Shown piece by piece: positions 10,890 to 21,859 of a DNA stretch of 42,502 bases. The DNA is from Porphyra umbilicalis (Eukaryota; Rhodophyta; Bangiophyceae; Bangiales; Bangiaceae), in contig KV919237.1 of NCBI GenBank assembly GCA_002049455.2, positions 1 to 42,502 on the forward strand, in the 5' to 3' direction. The notes below the pieces were generated by a model. That model saw only the letters and a program-made list of their open reading frames with translations, did no database searches and was not told where the DNA came from. How positions within the stretch are numbered: position 1 is the stretch's first letter; each line of letters begins with the position of its first letter. Position numbers and translations under genes: made by a program.

Positions 10890-11695
10890 GGTGACGGTGG
10901 GGGAAGGGAAGGCGGCTGGGGCGGCAGAGGAGCGGTGTGGAAGAGTGGTGGCGTGGAGAGGAAGGAGGGGTGCTGCGGTGTGCGTGGGGAAAGGCAATGA
11001 CGTTGGATGGGGGGGCGGGGGTGCGCGGGTGGCGGGCCGAGCACCACGGCGCCCTATAAACCATTGCCGGCGCGTGTCGGCCGACTGACAGCACGGGCGG
11101 GCGGCGGCGCGAGCGGTGATTCAGCGCAGAGGCTGGGGGGGGGGGGGGCGCGTGCTCGACAGACGCACCTCTACAGACGCTCTCCCCCCCCCCCCCCCCC
11201 GCAGGAGCCATGCACCGGGATCGCCAGCGGCGGCCGCCCGTGGATGCATTCCGCGCGACTTGCACCGCCAACCCCCGCGCACCCGTGCGACCACGGGCGC
11301 AGCAGCGGCGCCGCCGTCGCTGCGCAGGGTGCGCGCTGCGGACGCGGTCGCGGGCGGGGGCGGCGAGGCGGGGCGGCGGCACGCGGCGTGTCCACCACCC
11401 CCCCGCCCCGCGTGCATCCACTGGGCGCAGCCGCCGGCACCGGGCGCGGTGTGGATGGGCGCTGGAGGGGGGGAAAGGGCGATGCGGCCGCGCCCCGGGC
11501 GGGACGCCCGGCGGTGCCGTCTGGCGGGCCCCCTGATCCGGAGCGCACAGGGGCGCGCGGGGTCCCAACGGGGCGCCCGATCGTGCCGCGCGCGCGCGCG
11601 CTCAAGGGGCGGCCACCCCCCCGCCGCGGGTGCAACCGCGCGTGCAAAAACAGGAGAAGCGTTTGCAAGCCGGCGGCGCCACCGCCACGTCATCA
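10890..11695. other. GC-rich intergenic, no recognisable gene
   Basis: This is the 5' flank of the lumenal protein gene on the minus strand. A plus-strand CTATAAAC at about 11056 resembles a TATA box, but no gene downstream of it could be supported. 11100-11690 has open frames in all directions because of composition, with G and C runs near 11136-11149 and 11186-11201. No family motif was seen. Confidence 0.45.
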
Positions 11696-12247
11696 GAGCA
11701 TCTCCACCATTGGCTCCAACCGTCCAAACAGCCAAACGTGGCACCGTTTGGCCGTTTGGACGGTTGGAGCACTGGTGGCTGGGATCCGCTCCAAAACTAG
11801 GGTGTGACGGGGCTGTGACGACCCATAAATAGACCTGTTCACATTTTCTAATCCCTTAATGCATCTCGCGGTCGTCTCGCGGGATCGCCGTTCTTTTGGA
11901 GCTTGAACGGCAGCGCCAATCCAAACAGGCCTGTTTGGAGACGCCCCGAGTCGTTTGGCCAACCCCTGGTTCCCTGTTCGGACCACGAAAGCCAATAAAA
12001 AGCGTGACCCGTGGCTTGTAGACAGTTGCGCGACGATCTGGCAGTCATGGAGATTGTGTGCAGTACGTCTGTGAGAATACTGGCGTGCCACAAAAGAGGC
12101 CCACCGCCAGAGACGTCCAGGCGAGCCCAAGTTTGAGACGTGATCTTCTTAGTTTTGGCTCTGCGTTTGGAGAGCCAGTGACAGCGCCACACGTTGCGCA
12201 CACGTGGCCGTTGGGTTGGACGGTTGGCTTCATTGGTGGAGATGCTC
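11696..12247. mobile_element. 552-bp MITE with 3-bp target duplication
   Basis: The ends are GAGCATCTCCACCA at 11696 and its reverse complement TGGTGGAGATGCTC ending at 12247. After a small indel the inverted match continues through CCAACCGTCCAA, giving termini of about 30 bp. The flanking triplet TCA is present on both sides (11693-11695 and 12248-12250), the expected 3-bp duplication. Just inside the left end is a nested inverted repeat: CCAACCGTCCAAAC plus AGCCAAAC at about 11718-11739 pairs with the sequence up to 11769. The interior has no gene, so it is non-autonomous. A 3-bp duplication and GAGCATCTCC-type ends suggest PIF/Harbinger; that assignment is from memory of plant elements and is tentative. 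Confidence 0.8.
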
Positions 12248-12959
12248 TCATGCGCCCAAGTCCACCGGCGCCAAGTCGACCGACTTTTTTTTTTGCTCTG
12301 TCCGCCCGTGCCCCCTGCAGCTGGGGCCCCGCCGCCAAATGGCGCGGCGCGTCCACGGCGGCGCGCGGCGGCGCGCCGTGGCGGCGCGGCGGGGCGGGTC
12401 GCGGGCGCGCGCGCCGCGCGCCGCGCGCCCGACGCGCGGCGGCGGCGGCGTGCCGGCGGCGGCGGCGGCGGCAGCGGCGGCGGCGGCAGACGCGGCAGCG
12501 ACCGCCGCGCGCGCGTCACGCGCCGCCGCGGGGCGCGGCGACCGACCCGCCCCACCCCCGCGTGCCGTCGACGCGCCGCCCCGTGGCGCCCGCCCGCGCA
12601 GTGCGGTCAAACGCTGGATCCACGACCAGCCCGTTCTTTGTCAGACACACGGAACCAATTTGGAAAAGTGGCCTCTATACCCCCCCCACACGGAGACATA
12701 AAGGCAGATAGAACACCAAGGTCCACACGCAGGTCGAGAACGCCGTGAGAGAGGCGCTTTCCACACCCGTACGAGCAACAGTCGTCAAGAACACATACGA
12801 ACGGAGCGTACGCGCAAAAAAAAATAGTTGAAAGTTTCGATTTCTTGGGTGAAACAACGGTCTACAGGAGCAGCAGGGACAACTTGTCAAAGGTGGCATG
12901 AGAACAAAAACTGACCCAGCTGCGACCCAGCTGAGCATTGTGTCTGCTGATATTAGATA
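12248..12959. other. GC-rich block then AT-rich mobile DNA, no gene
   Basis: 12290-12600 is an extreme GC block with GCG/GGC triplet arrays and frames open in all directions. It ends at the 12596-12633 motif that recurs inverted near 26.9 kb. From about 12640 composition drops abruptly and remains moderate up to the pogo-type MITE. No coding family is recognised. Confidence 0.45.
12596..12633 (-). repeat. Dispersed ~31-bp motif at edge of GC block, copy 1
   Basis: Read on the minus strand, this carries GTCGTGGATCCAGCG followed by TTTGACCGCACTGCGC. The same word with two substitutions is at 26894-26927 on the plus strand. In both places the motif is followed, in its own orientation, by a very GC-rich block with CCG/GCC arrays. 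In copy 2 that block leads to the start codon of the second GT61 gene. It may be a promoter-proximal element or the edge of a repeat. Confidence 0.65.
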
Positions 12960-13090
12960 CAGTGCGTTCTCGTTATAAGAGAATCGTTTACAAAAGAATA
13001 TGGGTCGCGAGTCTTCCTTTCCAGCCCGTGCGGGCCACTTTTTCTTCATATTGAGCCGAATCAGCTGTCTCTTGTAACGAGAACGCACTG
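12960..13090. mobile_element. 131-bp pogo/Tc1-type MITE
   Basis: The element begins CAGTGCGTTCTCGTTATAAG at 12960 and ends with its reverse complement at 13090. The 22-bp termini differ at one base (TTATAAGAG versus TTACAAGAG). TA flanks both sides (12958-12959 and 13091-13092). CAGT ends, TA target duplication and the ...CTCGTTATAA... style are typical of pogo/Tigger and related Tc1/mariner elements. There is no coding capacity, so a transposase elsewhere must have moved it. Its ends do not match those of the autonomous element at 22490-25115, so that transposase is not the obvious source. Confidence 0.88.
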
Positions 13091-13641
13091 TAATCAGTCC
13101 CTCTTGGTCGGAATGAGAATGTAATGAGGAAGGCCTTAATACACGGTTCGACCGAGCAGTTCGAAGAGTTAAAATTACTTTTCCCAAGAAGTTGCGCCCA
13201 GTCCGCACTCAGTCACACCGAATGCCGGCTGTTTGTCACTGCTTTCGACCGGCAGACAGCCGAGATGACCTGCACAAGGGGACTTCCATATAGAGGATCG
13301 GTTGCCGCATGCCTATTCATACTGGACACAACGAGCAGATCACGTCATAGTGCTATTGACAACAACGGGCCGGGATACCAGAGTCCTAGTCAACAGCCAC
13401 CAGCTTTCCGGTCAACAGCAACGGACTTGCTCGTGTGTGCACAAGGGACGGGCAGACCTGGACCGCGTTTGCGACGACAAGTCTTGACGGATCATCTTTG
13501 TTTGCGAGTTTCTTACCCTTTCACGAGCGACGAGTTCCATCCCTCGTTCCCGATCAGGTCATCAACTTGGTCCTCGATAATGTCCTTGTCGGCTCTGTTG
13601 AGCCACGAAAGGAGGAGGTAGACGAGCTTTCGGACAATGGC

Positions 13642-15666
13642 CTAAGCGTCGTGCAACACCGCGGACTGGAAAACAATGGGCATTTCGGGGATGATGGGGT
13701 ACCCTCGTACGCCCCCAAATGCCCTCCTCTCAGCACGGAACACTTGGCCCATCACACAGGCAGGCAGTAACTGAAAAATCTCCGCTTGCGGGACCTCCAG
13801 GAGATGGAAGTGCTCTTGACGACAGGCGAGGTGCGTGGTCCCAAGGAACTCGTACGGGATCAGCGTCTGACAGCCGTTGCAGACGATGCCGACGAGGCCG
13901 CCGACACAATTCCATGTGCTTGTCCGAAGGGCACACCACCGCGCCAGAGTCCACACAGCGAGGAGCCAATGCTCCTCCACCATGGCCACTGTGCGAAGAC
14001 GTGACACCTTCTTGCTTTGAGAAGATGGAGTCAGCAGGTACTCCTCTGGACATGGCCATGCCTTGGCACACCGCCACGCGTCGGAGCCCCCTGTCAAGGA
14101 CAAAAAGTGGTCCTGCATGCAGTTGTCGCCATACAGCCGCAGAAGTGAAGAAACCCGCACGCCAACAAACGCAGTTGGGGGGTCATCGGCGTCAGCTTCA
14201 GAGCCGTCTCGAAACGGAACGAGGTAGGTGTGCTCAGCGACCGCGCGGATGGCCTCACGCAGCTGCCTCCCAATGCCCGAGTGCAACTGATGCTCGCCGG
14301 AGAGGATGTAGAGGAGAGGAAGCAATGGGGACTGGTGTGTGTGGAAGTGCTGGGTCGAGAGCGTCACGGTCACTGCCGTCAGGGACCGCCGACACACAGG
14401 CCCGCCGTCCGCCGCCACAGTGAGCGTGTTTGCTGCCAGTCGAGGGTCGCCCACGTAGGAGCTATCAAACCCGTCTGTGATCGTTTTCTGGATGAGAACC
14501 GGGCCGTCGAATGAGAGAGCGACGACGCGCACCTTGTCACTCCCGTTGGCCGTCCGCAGGAAGGAGGTACTAGACAGTTGGAGGTCGCGCATCAGGTGCG
14601 GATCCTCTGCCGCCCCTGGGTCCTCATCCATCTTCTCGGTAGCGACGACGGAATGTGCGTCGCCTTCGGCCGCGGCGCTCAAGCTGCCACGCTTGACGCC
14701 GGAACGCGCAAGCTCCCGCTGTCGTCCTTCGATATCCGTGTAGAGCCTGGTTCCGGATTGCGCTGTCCCTGCGACAAACGGCCACACAACCACTTCTCCG
14801 CGGGTGTCGAACGTCCACAGTCGATGGGGCACACGACCGACGGCCTCGACCCCACGCCACTTCATCTCCGTGTACTCCTTGCGCGACAGGAGTATGCGGG
14901 ACATCGTCACTCCATGGGATACCTTCAGATGCCGTGCCCGACCGCCCGGCTTGGACGCGGTGGAGAACTCGAACGCACCGCGCACGCGCCCACACGCGCC
15001 AGAGCTCACCGCACGCACAATGCGATCGTCTTGTCTCAAAATTTCTGCAACTCGCCGCCGATAGGAGCGAACGGCGCGACGAGCGGAGCGACAGTCGCGT
15101 TGCCTCAGCGCATGTTTGCGCCAGGTGTGGTCAGCCGCACTCTCTGTTGACACTACAGTCAGCCGACCAGTATCCGTGGACGCGGCCGAGGCGCGACGCA
15201 GGATTTTGACGATGTCCGCCTCGGAGGGGTCACCGCCCGTCACGTCGCGCCAAGATGGCTCCTGCGCGCCGTCGAGAGCAGGGTCCATGTTGATGTTGCG
15301 CGCCACAATGCGCAAAGAGGTGTGGGTTGATCCAAACTGGCGCACATACCCAATGACACAAGGCGGGCACATGCTCGTGCGTACGCCTCGCGACACGACA
15401 GCGCCCTAGGACCACGTACATGGATCTCGTGCGTGATGATGGTAGCGTCAATGCGCTGGTCCTTGCGAACGGTACCGACAATGGACCATGTCGTCATGTC
15501 ATCATCTACCGACTTGATGGAGCACAGAGAGAAAGCCCGCGGGAAGGTCTTCGTCGACACCTGCGACGCTCGAGGCGTCGTCGTCGTCATCCGCGTCGGT
15601 GTCGGGTTCCGTATCAGACGCCACGGGGCGAGGAAGACCATCTGCTGCACCACCAGGACCGTCCAT
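13642..15666 (-). pseudogene. Transposase-like protein, frame-disrupted N-terminus
   Basis: The longest piece (from about 15396 to the stop at 13642, 584 codons) reads as real protein but starts at GTG. Better N-terminal sequence lies upstream in other frames: an ATG at 15666 begins MDGPGGAADGLPRP with an Asp-rich stretch, then the reading passes to a segment with MTTWSIVGTVRKDQRIDA, then to the long frame. That is two frame changes, so either introns or decay. In the long frame (numbered from the GTG) I see a hydrophobic strand ending in DG at about 330 (LTVAADGGPV), ILSGE at about 364-368, and GDNCMQDHFLSLTGGSDAWR then CAKAWPCP at about 423-450. Acid-tipped strands followed by a GD...GGSxAxxC...CP signature are a layout known from large eukaryotic DNA-transposon proteins. 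The exact superfamily is not recognised. Mobile origin is inferred. Confidence 0.5.
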
Positions 15667-16712
15667 GACTGAAAGGTAAGGAGGAAGGAGGGGGGGAGGG
15701 GGGCAATACGGGACCTTTGGTAAACGAAGCGTAGAGAGATGAGTTGTAGAAGAACAGAATCGAGTTGCGGTTGTGTTCGTGTCGGCTACAGCGGCCACAC
15801 CCCATAGACACAGCCACTACCCGGCTGTTCTTAACACTTGACTACACAGAGCCGGGCGTCGCAGCTGCACTGTACGGCGGGAGAGGAATCAGCGACACTC
15901 CCGTCCGCCCACATCCGCCGACGCCCAACAACGGACGCCATGCTCGCGCTTCGGCACGTACAGACACTGGACCCCCTAATTATTTTGGCATCGCAGCACA
16001 CTCTGAGACGTGAGCACACCAGCGCCACGCACAAGGCGCGACGGGAGGGAGCCAGCACAGCACGAAGCCACAGCGCGCCGCGACAGCGCCACGACCTCGG
16101 CAGCGTCACACTCGGAAGCGTCAAAGTACCTGACGCGACACACAGCTCACGGTTGGGGCTGGGGCTGCTCTTCGTCACACAGAGACACGAGCACCGGCAA
16201 CAACAAGCCAATTCCAGCGTCAGATGCAAGCAACCATGACGCAAGTGGAATCAATTTGCGATCTCATCCAGCCACGAAAGTGATTCGAGCTATCGGAGCA
16301 AGCAAGTAGGACCCTGTAAATGGCATTCAAGTAGATTGTCAGCCGCCAGACCTCGCGAAACAAACAACAATTTGTGCCATAGAACTGCCAAAAATCCACT
16401 CACAACGGTGTGACAAGTACAATAGCTGCCCATGTTGGCAGAGAACATTCCAAAGGTTGCGAGTTAGTCGAAGTAGAGGGGGGTGCTGCCAGGATAGTGG
16501 TCGCTCAAGGGAGCCCTGTGATAGATGTAAGCAAGGAGAAAGGAGGTCTTCTCAGTTTCTCTGACCTCCTTCACACGGGAGGAGCATGAACAAACGTGTA
16601 CTTGGAAAACAACCAGGGTTATGCAACAAGACGCCGCGACTGTTGTCCGTGACAAAGAGAAAAAGCGCCGGGACTGTCGTCCGTGAAAAAAAATTAACAA
16701 CGCCGTATCCAG
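15667..16712. other. No recognisable gene
   Basis: About 1 kb of moderate-GC DNA between two minus-strand mobile-type genes. Both strands carry Ser/Arg/Thr-rich ORFs of 60-140 codons without motifs. At about 16638-16690 the word GACTGTYGTCCGTGA occurs twice, about 39 bp apart, with A-rich tails. This may be promoter sequence of the 13642-15666 gene. Confidence 0.4.
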
Positions 16713-18302
16713 TCACTCGTACAACGCATCAACATCAATATTCTCCGGGCTCAAACGAGGTCTGCCTCCCCGTGCGGGTGGCGAGTGATCGCTTGACGTG
16801 CTCTTGGTTGATCGTGTTTGTTCTTTGGCACTTACACGACACGAAGACGGGTCCGCGACAGACGCCTGCGTCGTCCCGCGGCGCGACCTGACGCGCTTGC
16901 CGTGCGTGGCACTTGGCACCGACCGTGACGCTTGTCCGTCGACACTGTCTTTGACAGCTCCACCACTTGCGATGCGACCAGGCGAGGAACGTACATGATG
17001 AACTCGTGCGCGGCGCGCTGGAGTTGGAACGCTTCGTCTTGGGACAGGCACTCCACCACTCGCTGCATCTTCACCGGTAGAGAGCGCGGCGCCATCGGTA
17101 GCTCTAGACGCCATCGACCAAGTGGCCTCGGGAGTAGGCGGCGCGTCACCCCCAGAATCGCTGCTCGATGAGGTGGGCACGCCACGAGGTTCCCGAACGG
17201 CACCCGAAGAAAAATGACGAACTCCATCGGGCCAGCGTGGAGCTGTTGGCCATGTACCACCAGGAAGAAGGCGCTCGGTCCAGCTCAGAGTGGCCTAGCG
17301 TCCAGCGGATGAACTACCACCAGCACCATGTGAGCCATCAACCTCCGCACCACTTCCACCAGAACGCGACCGTTGCGTGGACGGGCCACCCCTGGAGCGC
17401 GACCGACGGGCCGACGCCCGCTCGCCCATGGAGGAGCGCGAGCGAATACTTGCTCGAGCAACAGGGGCAGCGACGGCCGCGCCAGCTTTCTCATCAATGG
17501 GACCACGAGCTGCAGCACCGGTCACAACGGCAGGTCCAGGGTTTGCTGAACTCGCGGGTTGAGGCACGACCAAGACGAGGCGCCGTGCCGGGCGCCATTG
17601 GAAACAAGCCGGTGTAGATTGTGGAGGTGTGCGCGAACGAGTGGAAAGTCTTGTGTCGGTAGCTGCACTAACAACAGACGGACGCCGCCGAGGAGGTTGA
17701 ATGATCACCTCGGAGCTCGATGATCCCAATAGCGTTCCAGAAGAGAACGTCGATTGCGCATTCGCCGTTGACGGCTCGCCGCCGCTCTTGTGGGCGACTG
17801 GTAGATCGTCGGCAGCTGCTGCTATTGTGGACCCCCCATCGATGACCGTACCGCCAGCGATGTTTCCACTTGCAGAGGCGCCCACGACTGCTGCGCCTCG
17901 CGCGACGCTACCGTCATTCATATCAACGGCGCGTGCTCCCTGTCCCAGTTGATCATCACAATGGTACCGGTAGCCCTTAATACGGCGCGGCCTACGTGAG
18001 TGACAATCGCCCTGTCCGCACACAGCGACGGCTTCCGGCTCGGGTTGGTCGCTTGAGGATAAAGGACGTCCTTGCTCTCGAGAAGGAGCGGGCGGGGTGT
18101 AGACCGGCGGACCTGCAACAGCGCGGGCAACAGGAGCGAGCGGGGTGTAAACCGGCGGACCTGCAACAGCGTCGCCGCTGACATCAGCGTCAGAAGCGTT
18201 ACTGTGCCTCGTGTGCGAGCCGCCACGAAGCGAGTGCCCGTCGGCAGATCCGTCACGAACCGAGCGACCGCCAGCATCCGCGTCGCTTTGGCCGGGGTGC
18301 AT
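16713..18302 (-). pseudogene. Unrecognised Ser/Arg-rich protein, possibly mobile-element ORF
   Basis: The ATG at 18302 opens 335 codons to a TAG at 17295. The same frame resumes after it and is open to a TGA at 16713 with similar composition (...RPRLSPENIDVDALYE at the end). A single nonsense codon or an intron across 17180-17300 would unite them. The N-terminal half carries a repeated VAGPPVYTPxAP (two copies) and a lone zinc-ribbon-like patch, CGQGDCHS...GYRYHCDD. The rest is disordered (SRSRSRGG types). Between 17090 and 16960 another frame reads SQDEAFQLQRAAHEFIMYVP, helical and protein-like, and a good GTAAGT donor at about 16841 on the minus strand could join that frame to the C-terminal end. 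I cannot choose between these models. Composition and neighbours suggest mobile DNA. No function is assigned. Confidence 0.35.
18085..18171. repeat. Two 39-bp direct repeats inside an ORF
   Basis: 18085-18123 and 18133-18171 differ at only two positions (GGAGCGRGCGGGGTGTARACC...). They encode the doubled PPVYTP motif of the minus-strand protein at 16713-18302. The 48-bp period is a multiple of three, so the frame is preserved. Confidence 0.85.
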
Positions 18303-19708
18303 TGCTGCGGCTCTTTAGAGGTGCGTGTGTCTTCGAGTCGACGACGGCGATGGAAGACGACCTCGTCGCAAGACGACTCCGCTGCAGGTGAAGGACGGGT
18401 GTCGACAGTGGATGACCGTGACGCGAGACAACGGCGCAACGAGGGTGAAGGTGTCGAGGTGCACGGTTTAGTCGGTCCACCGTGTAGCTCGGTTGCCGCA
18501 GATAGGTCGGTTGTACTGGCGACAGCCGGCGCCTCCTGACGGCGGTCGGTGTGTGAAGAGCACCGAACACCTCTGCGGGCGTGTGTTCATGAGGGGTGTT
18601 CCCTAGACGGCCGGGCTCCGCTGAGGCCATTCAGAGATCGCTCACAGGCTGGTGACGAAGTCATCGGGTCTTCACGACTGGGGAGGTGACACGCAGAGGG
18701 CGAGTGCAGAGCCAACACGCAAGGAGAGTGGAGAGGTGGCGCGTAGCGGGAGTGAAGAGAGTCCACACAGGATGAGAGAGAGGCCGCGTTCGCGCAATGG
18801 GGGGGGGGGGGGGGGGGGGAGAGTGGAGAGCAAACTCGCAACGAAAGCAGAGAGGCGGTGGTCGACGCTCATGTCTGCCTCGAGAGAAAGGAGCGTCCAG
18901 GAGAGGGGTGGGAGCGAGGTGCACGAAAGCAGTCTGGCGTAACAGGGAGGGTCAATGCGTCCGGCACACGGGCATGATCTGTCTGGCTTTTGATAAAACG
19001 AGCACAAACTCCATAATTATCACGGCTCATTGTTTACTTATCCACAAGAACGGCCAGAGTCTTGGTGTGTGTCCACTCATCGGGGATCGGAGAGCATCCC
19101 ACAGATAGAAGTTCACACCACGTAGTACTTTGAACGTGCTACTTGCGCCCGTCCAAGTCAGCGTAGATCGATGTTGTTCGTGTCCTTCATGAAGCACAGC
19201 ACTCCCTGGACGAAGCAGCGAACCTACGCGTGCCTACACGTACCCCCTCTGGTTCTCATGATCAAGTGGATGTGGGCGACATGCGGCGCGTGCTTGTCAG
19301 TCGCTCGTTGGCCTGCGACGCGTTCCTCGCGCCTCCGATTGCTCCCTCTTTCATGTCCCCGACTGGTTGCTTGGCACCTCCTCTGTCCAGCCGCCGCTAC
19401 CTGTGCGGGTCGGCGTCCTGTCTTCGCCACCTCTGCGGTGTACCTTTATGTATGGCGCACACCCTGATGTGAGTTATGTCCACTTCCATGTCCCACGGGT
19501 ACCTCAACAGACCTCCCTGTGTACCGTGCCGTCATTGACTGTGTGTGTGAGGCCCCGGTCCCACCGCTTCTACGCGCCACTCACAACCAATATTTCCTCC
19601 ACGTCCACGAGCCACCACCTCACCCCCTCCCCTCTCGTCCCTCCCTCTCACCTCATCCTCCCTCCCCCCCCCCCACCGTCCTTTGGCTGCCGGTGTGCGC
19701 AGTGGTCC
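18303..19708. other. No recognisable gene, head-to-head interval
   Basis: This separates a minus-strand gene (16713-18302) from a plus-strand gene (19709-21859) and probably holds both promoters. A 21-G run lies at 18799-18819 within a purine-rich stretch (GAGAG/AGTGGAG, about 18690-18900). 19590-19680 is pyrimidine-rich (CCTC/CCCC). ORFs here lack motifs. Confidence 0.45.
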
Positions 19709-21859
19709 ATGGCCTCGGTCGTTTTCCTTGTAGGCAGCCAAGACGAGGACGACGACGGTTTTGTTGCCGGATCATTTGCGCCCGACGACGCGGACTGCTC
19801 CATTCCTGTGGCTGGGATCGGTGCAGCGATGAACGATGAAACCGTCTTTGATGATACGGGACCCCCCGACGCGCTCGACACGATACTGGTGCCTGCCCCA
19901 GACGTCCATAACGGGGACCAGATGGATCCTCATGCGACTGCCAACGTCTACAACACGCCGCGCGACTGCTCCGACGAGATCACGCCCGTCCGCAACCCTT
20001 CCAGTGCATCGAGCGGGCTTGACCTGGACGCAGGTCAAGATGCGCCGACCCCACTACGACCGGCGACTCCTGGCCTGGGACTGGACAAGGTTGCATTCCT
20101 TCTGCGTTGCGCGTTTGAGGTTAATGATGCACAATACGACGCCATCTACTCCTTCTTAGGTGTTTCTTGGGTGTTGTGTGTCCTTTGCTGTTTGGCGGGT
20201 GTGAACGGTGACGTCGAGATCAACCTGCTACACGCCACAATCGTGGCGCTCTTCTCGAGCCCTGTGCGCGCCGTCGCCTTCATTTCCAAGAGCTTGGGCG
20301 TCGAAGAGGCGGCGCTCTTCATGTGTGGGAAGCTGCGACGCGAGCGGCACATCGAGCTCCAGCCGGCGGCGTTCCCGAGCGGTGCACTACGTGCCTACCT
20401 CAATCCTTGGGATGTAGCTGTTGAGTGCAATTCGCGTGGGTTGCGCGTGCGCAAGGACATCTCGTTTACCTCCGCTGTACAAGGACCTGGAAACCTGACT
20501 GCGGACGAGCTGAAGGCGCTGTCAGAGCGGCTCATGACGGGCACTGGCAAGCGCGCCGCGGATGAAGCCGGGTGAGTGCTGGACCTCATCCGCGGCAGTG
20601 ATGGTGTCGTCGTCCTGGACAAGCTCATTTTCTCGTGGGATGTGATCGTCGGCGAAGACCCCAAGAATGACGCGATCATCACCCAGCTTTGGCCATTGCT
20701 GCTGAAGAAGCCCCAGTCTTCTGTGCTACGCTCGTCCTCACTTGCCAAATCTCGCGGCATGTCACCGTCCCAGACGGAGAGTGGGTCGCCTGGGACGGCG
20801 GTGAAGCCGGCGGATGGGGTGTCTGTCACCAAGTCTATCTCGAACGAGACAATCAACACGCAACAGGTCCCCCGAGAGCGTACCAAGTCTCCGCGTAACA
20901 ACCTTCCCTCTCTCTCTAGGGCGTCGAAAGCGCGGAAGACGGCGGCTGTGAAAACTGCAAGGTCCACGCCCCCTGTGCCTCCGTCCTGTACCTGCAGCGC
21001 CGAGCGTCGAGTCGGTCCCAACTCTTCTTGTTTGGTGGTGGAGGTTCGTCGGCGTGGTCGCAAGGAGCTGATTGGAATTGGAGTGGGTCTTCAGCTGCCG
21101 TGGACGTTAAACACCATTGACGGGCGGCGGCTGGCGGTTCGCTACACGCTCACCGAGGTCCCGCAATTCACCATCGGCGAGGGCGAGTGTTTGCGTCGCC
21201 AGTACTCCCCGCGCATGATGGAGACGACGGAGCTACTGGAATCGGACGAGTACTGCTCGGGGCGCACCCCTGCCGACATCCTCCAAGCCCCGAGTGTGGC
21301 GGTTAAAGTCCGGTCGCAAGACTTTGCGAGCGTCATTGACGACCTCATGGGAGGTATTTCGGCGGCTTCTGATCTGCCGGAGGCGCTGGTGAGGCGCAGC
21401 CACTTGAGTGCCCCTCGCGCGTCCTCGGGGGGACGTCCGTCGTCGTTTGCTCCGATGCAAGTACCATCCCGTCATGGTGTTTCGACCACGGCGACTCTTG
21501 CGGACGCAATGTCTGGCGTGGCGTGCGCCCCCAACGACGCTTCCAACGTCACCGCCGTCGCTGACAGCTCTCATCCGGCGGCTGCAGCCACCGCTGTTGA
21601 TGCGGTAGTGGGGGGGAAGGTACCTATGGACAACTTCGTCGAGGCGGCCGACGACGGCGACTACAGCGGTCCGTCTCAACCGAGTCGGCTTCTGTTCAAC
21701 GTTGTGGACTCGCCTGTCGTTGCACCGTTCTCCCTGAACATCACGTTCTTTTCTCCTACAGCCATCTCGTCTGTCGGTGCCCAGCGGAAGCGCTTTCCCG
21801 GTAGTTTGATTCTCTTCTTCCACGTAGACACGAGTACGACGGACGGTGATCTCTGTTAG
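19709..21859 (+). pseudogene. Unrecognised protein split by one in-frame TGA
   Basis: The ATG at 19709 opens 288 codons ending at TGA 20573-20575. The same frame then continues with no further stop for 427 codons to TAG 21857-21859, and the sequence right after the stop still reads as protein (VLDLIRGSDGVVVLDKLIFS). The TGA lies in GGTGAGT, a strong 5' splice-site match, so a short intron is possible, but no protein-like reading is lost if it is simply a nonsense mutation or a readthrough stop. The N-terminus is acidic (QDEDDDGFV, PDDADCS). A hydrophobic stretch near 20150-20210 (WVLCVLCCLAG) could be a membrane segment or an unspliced intron. The C-terminal half has a compact region (PWTLNTIDGRRLAVRY, TIGEGECLRRQYSPRMMETT) resembling a structured domain I do not recognise. 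It sits among transposons, so a mobile origin is likely but unproven. Confidence 0.45.

Noticed and set aside
11050..11540. Gene driven by CTATAAAC at about 11056 (plus)
   Set aside because: Downstream ATG frames are Arg-rich and motif-free; no support beyond the TATA-like word.
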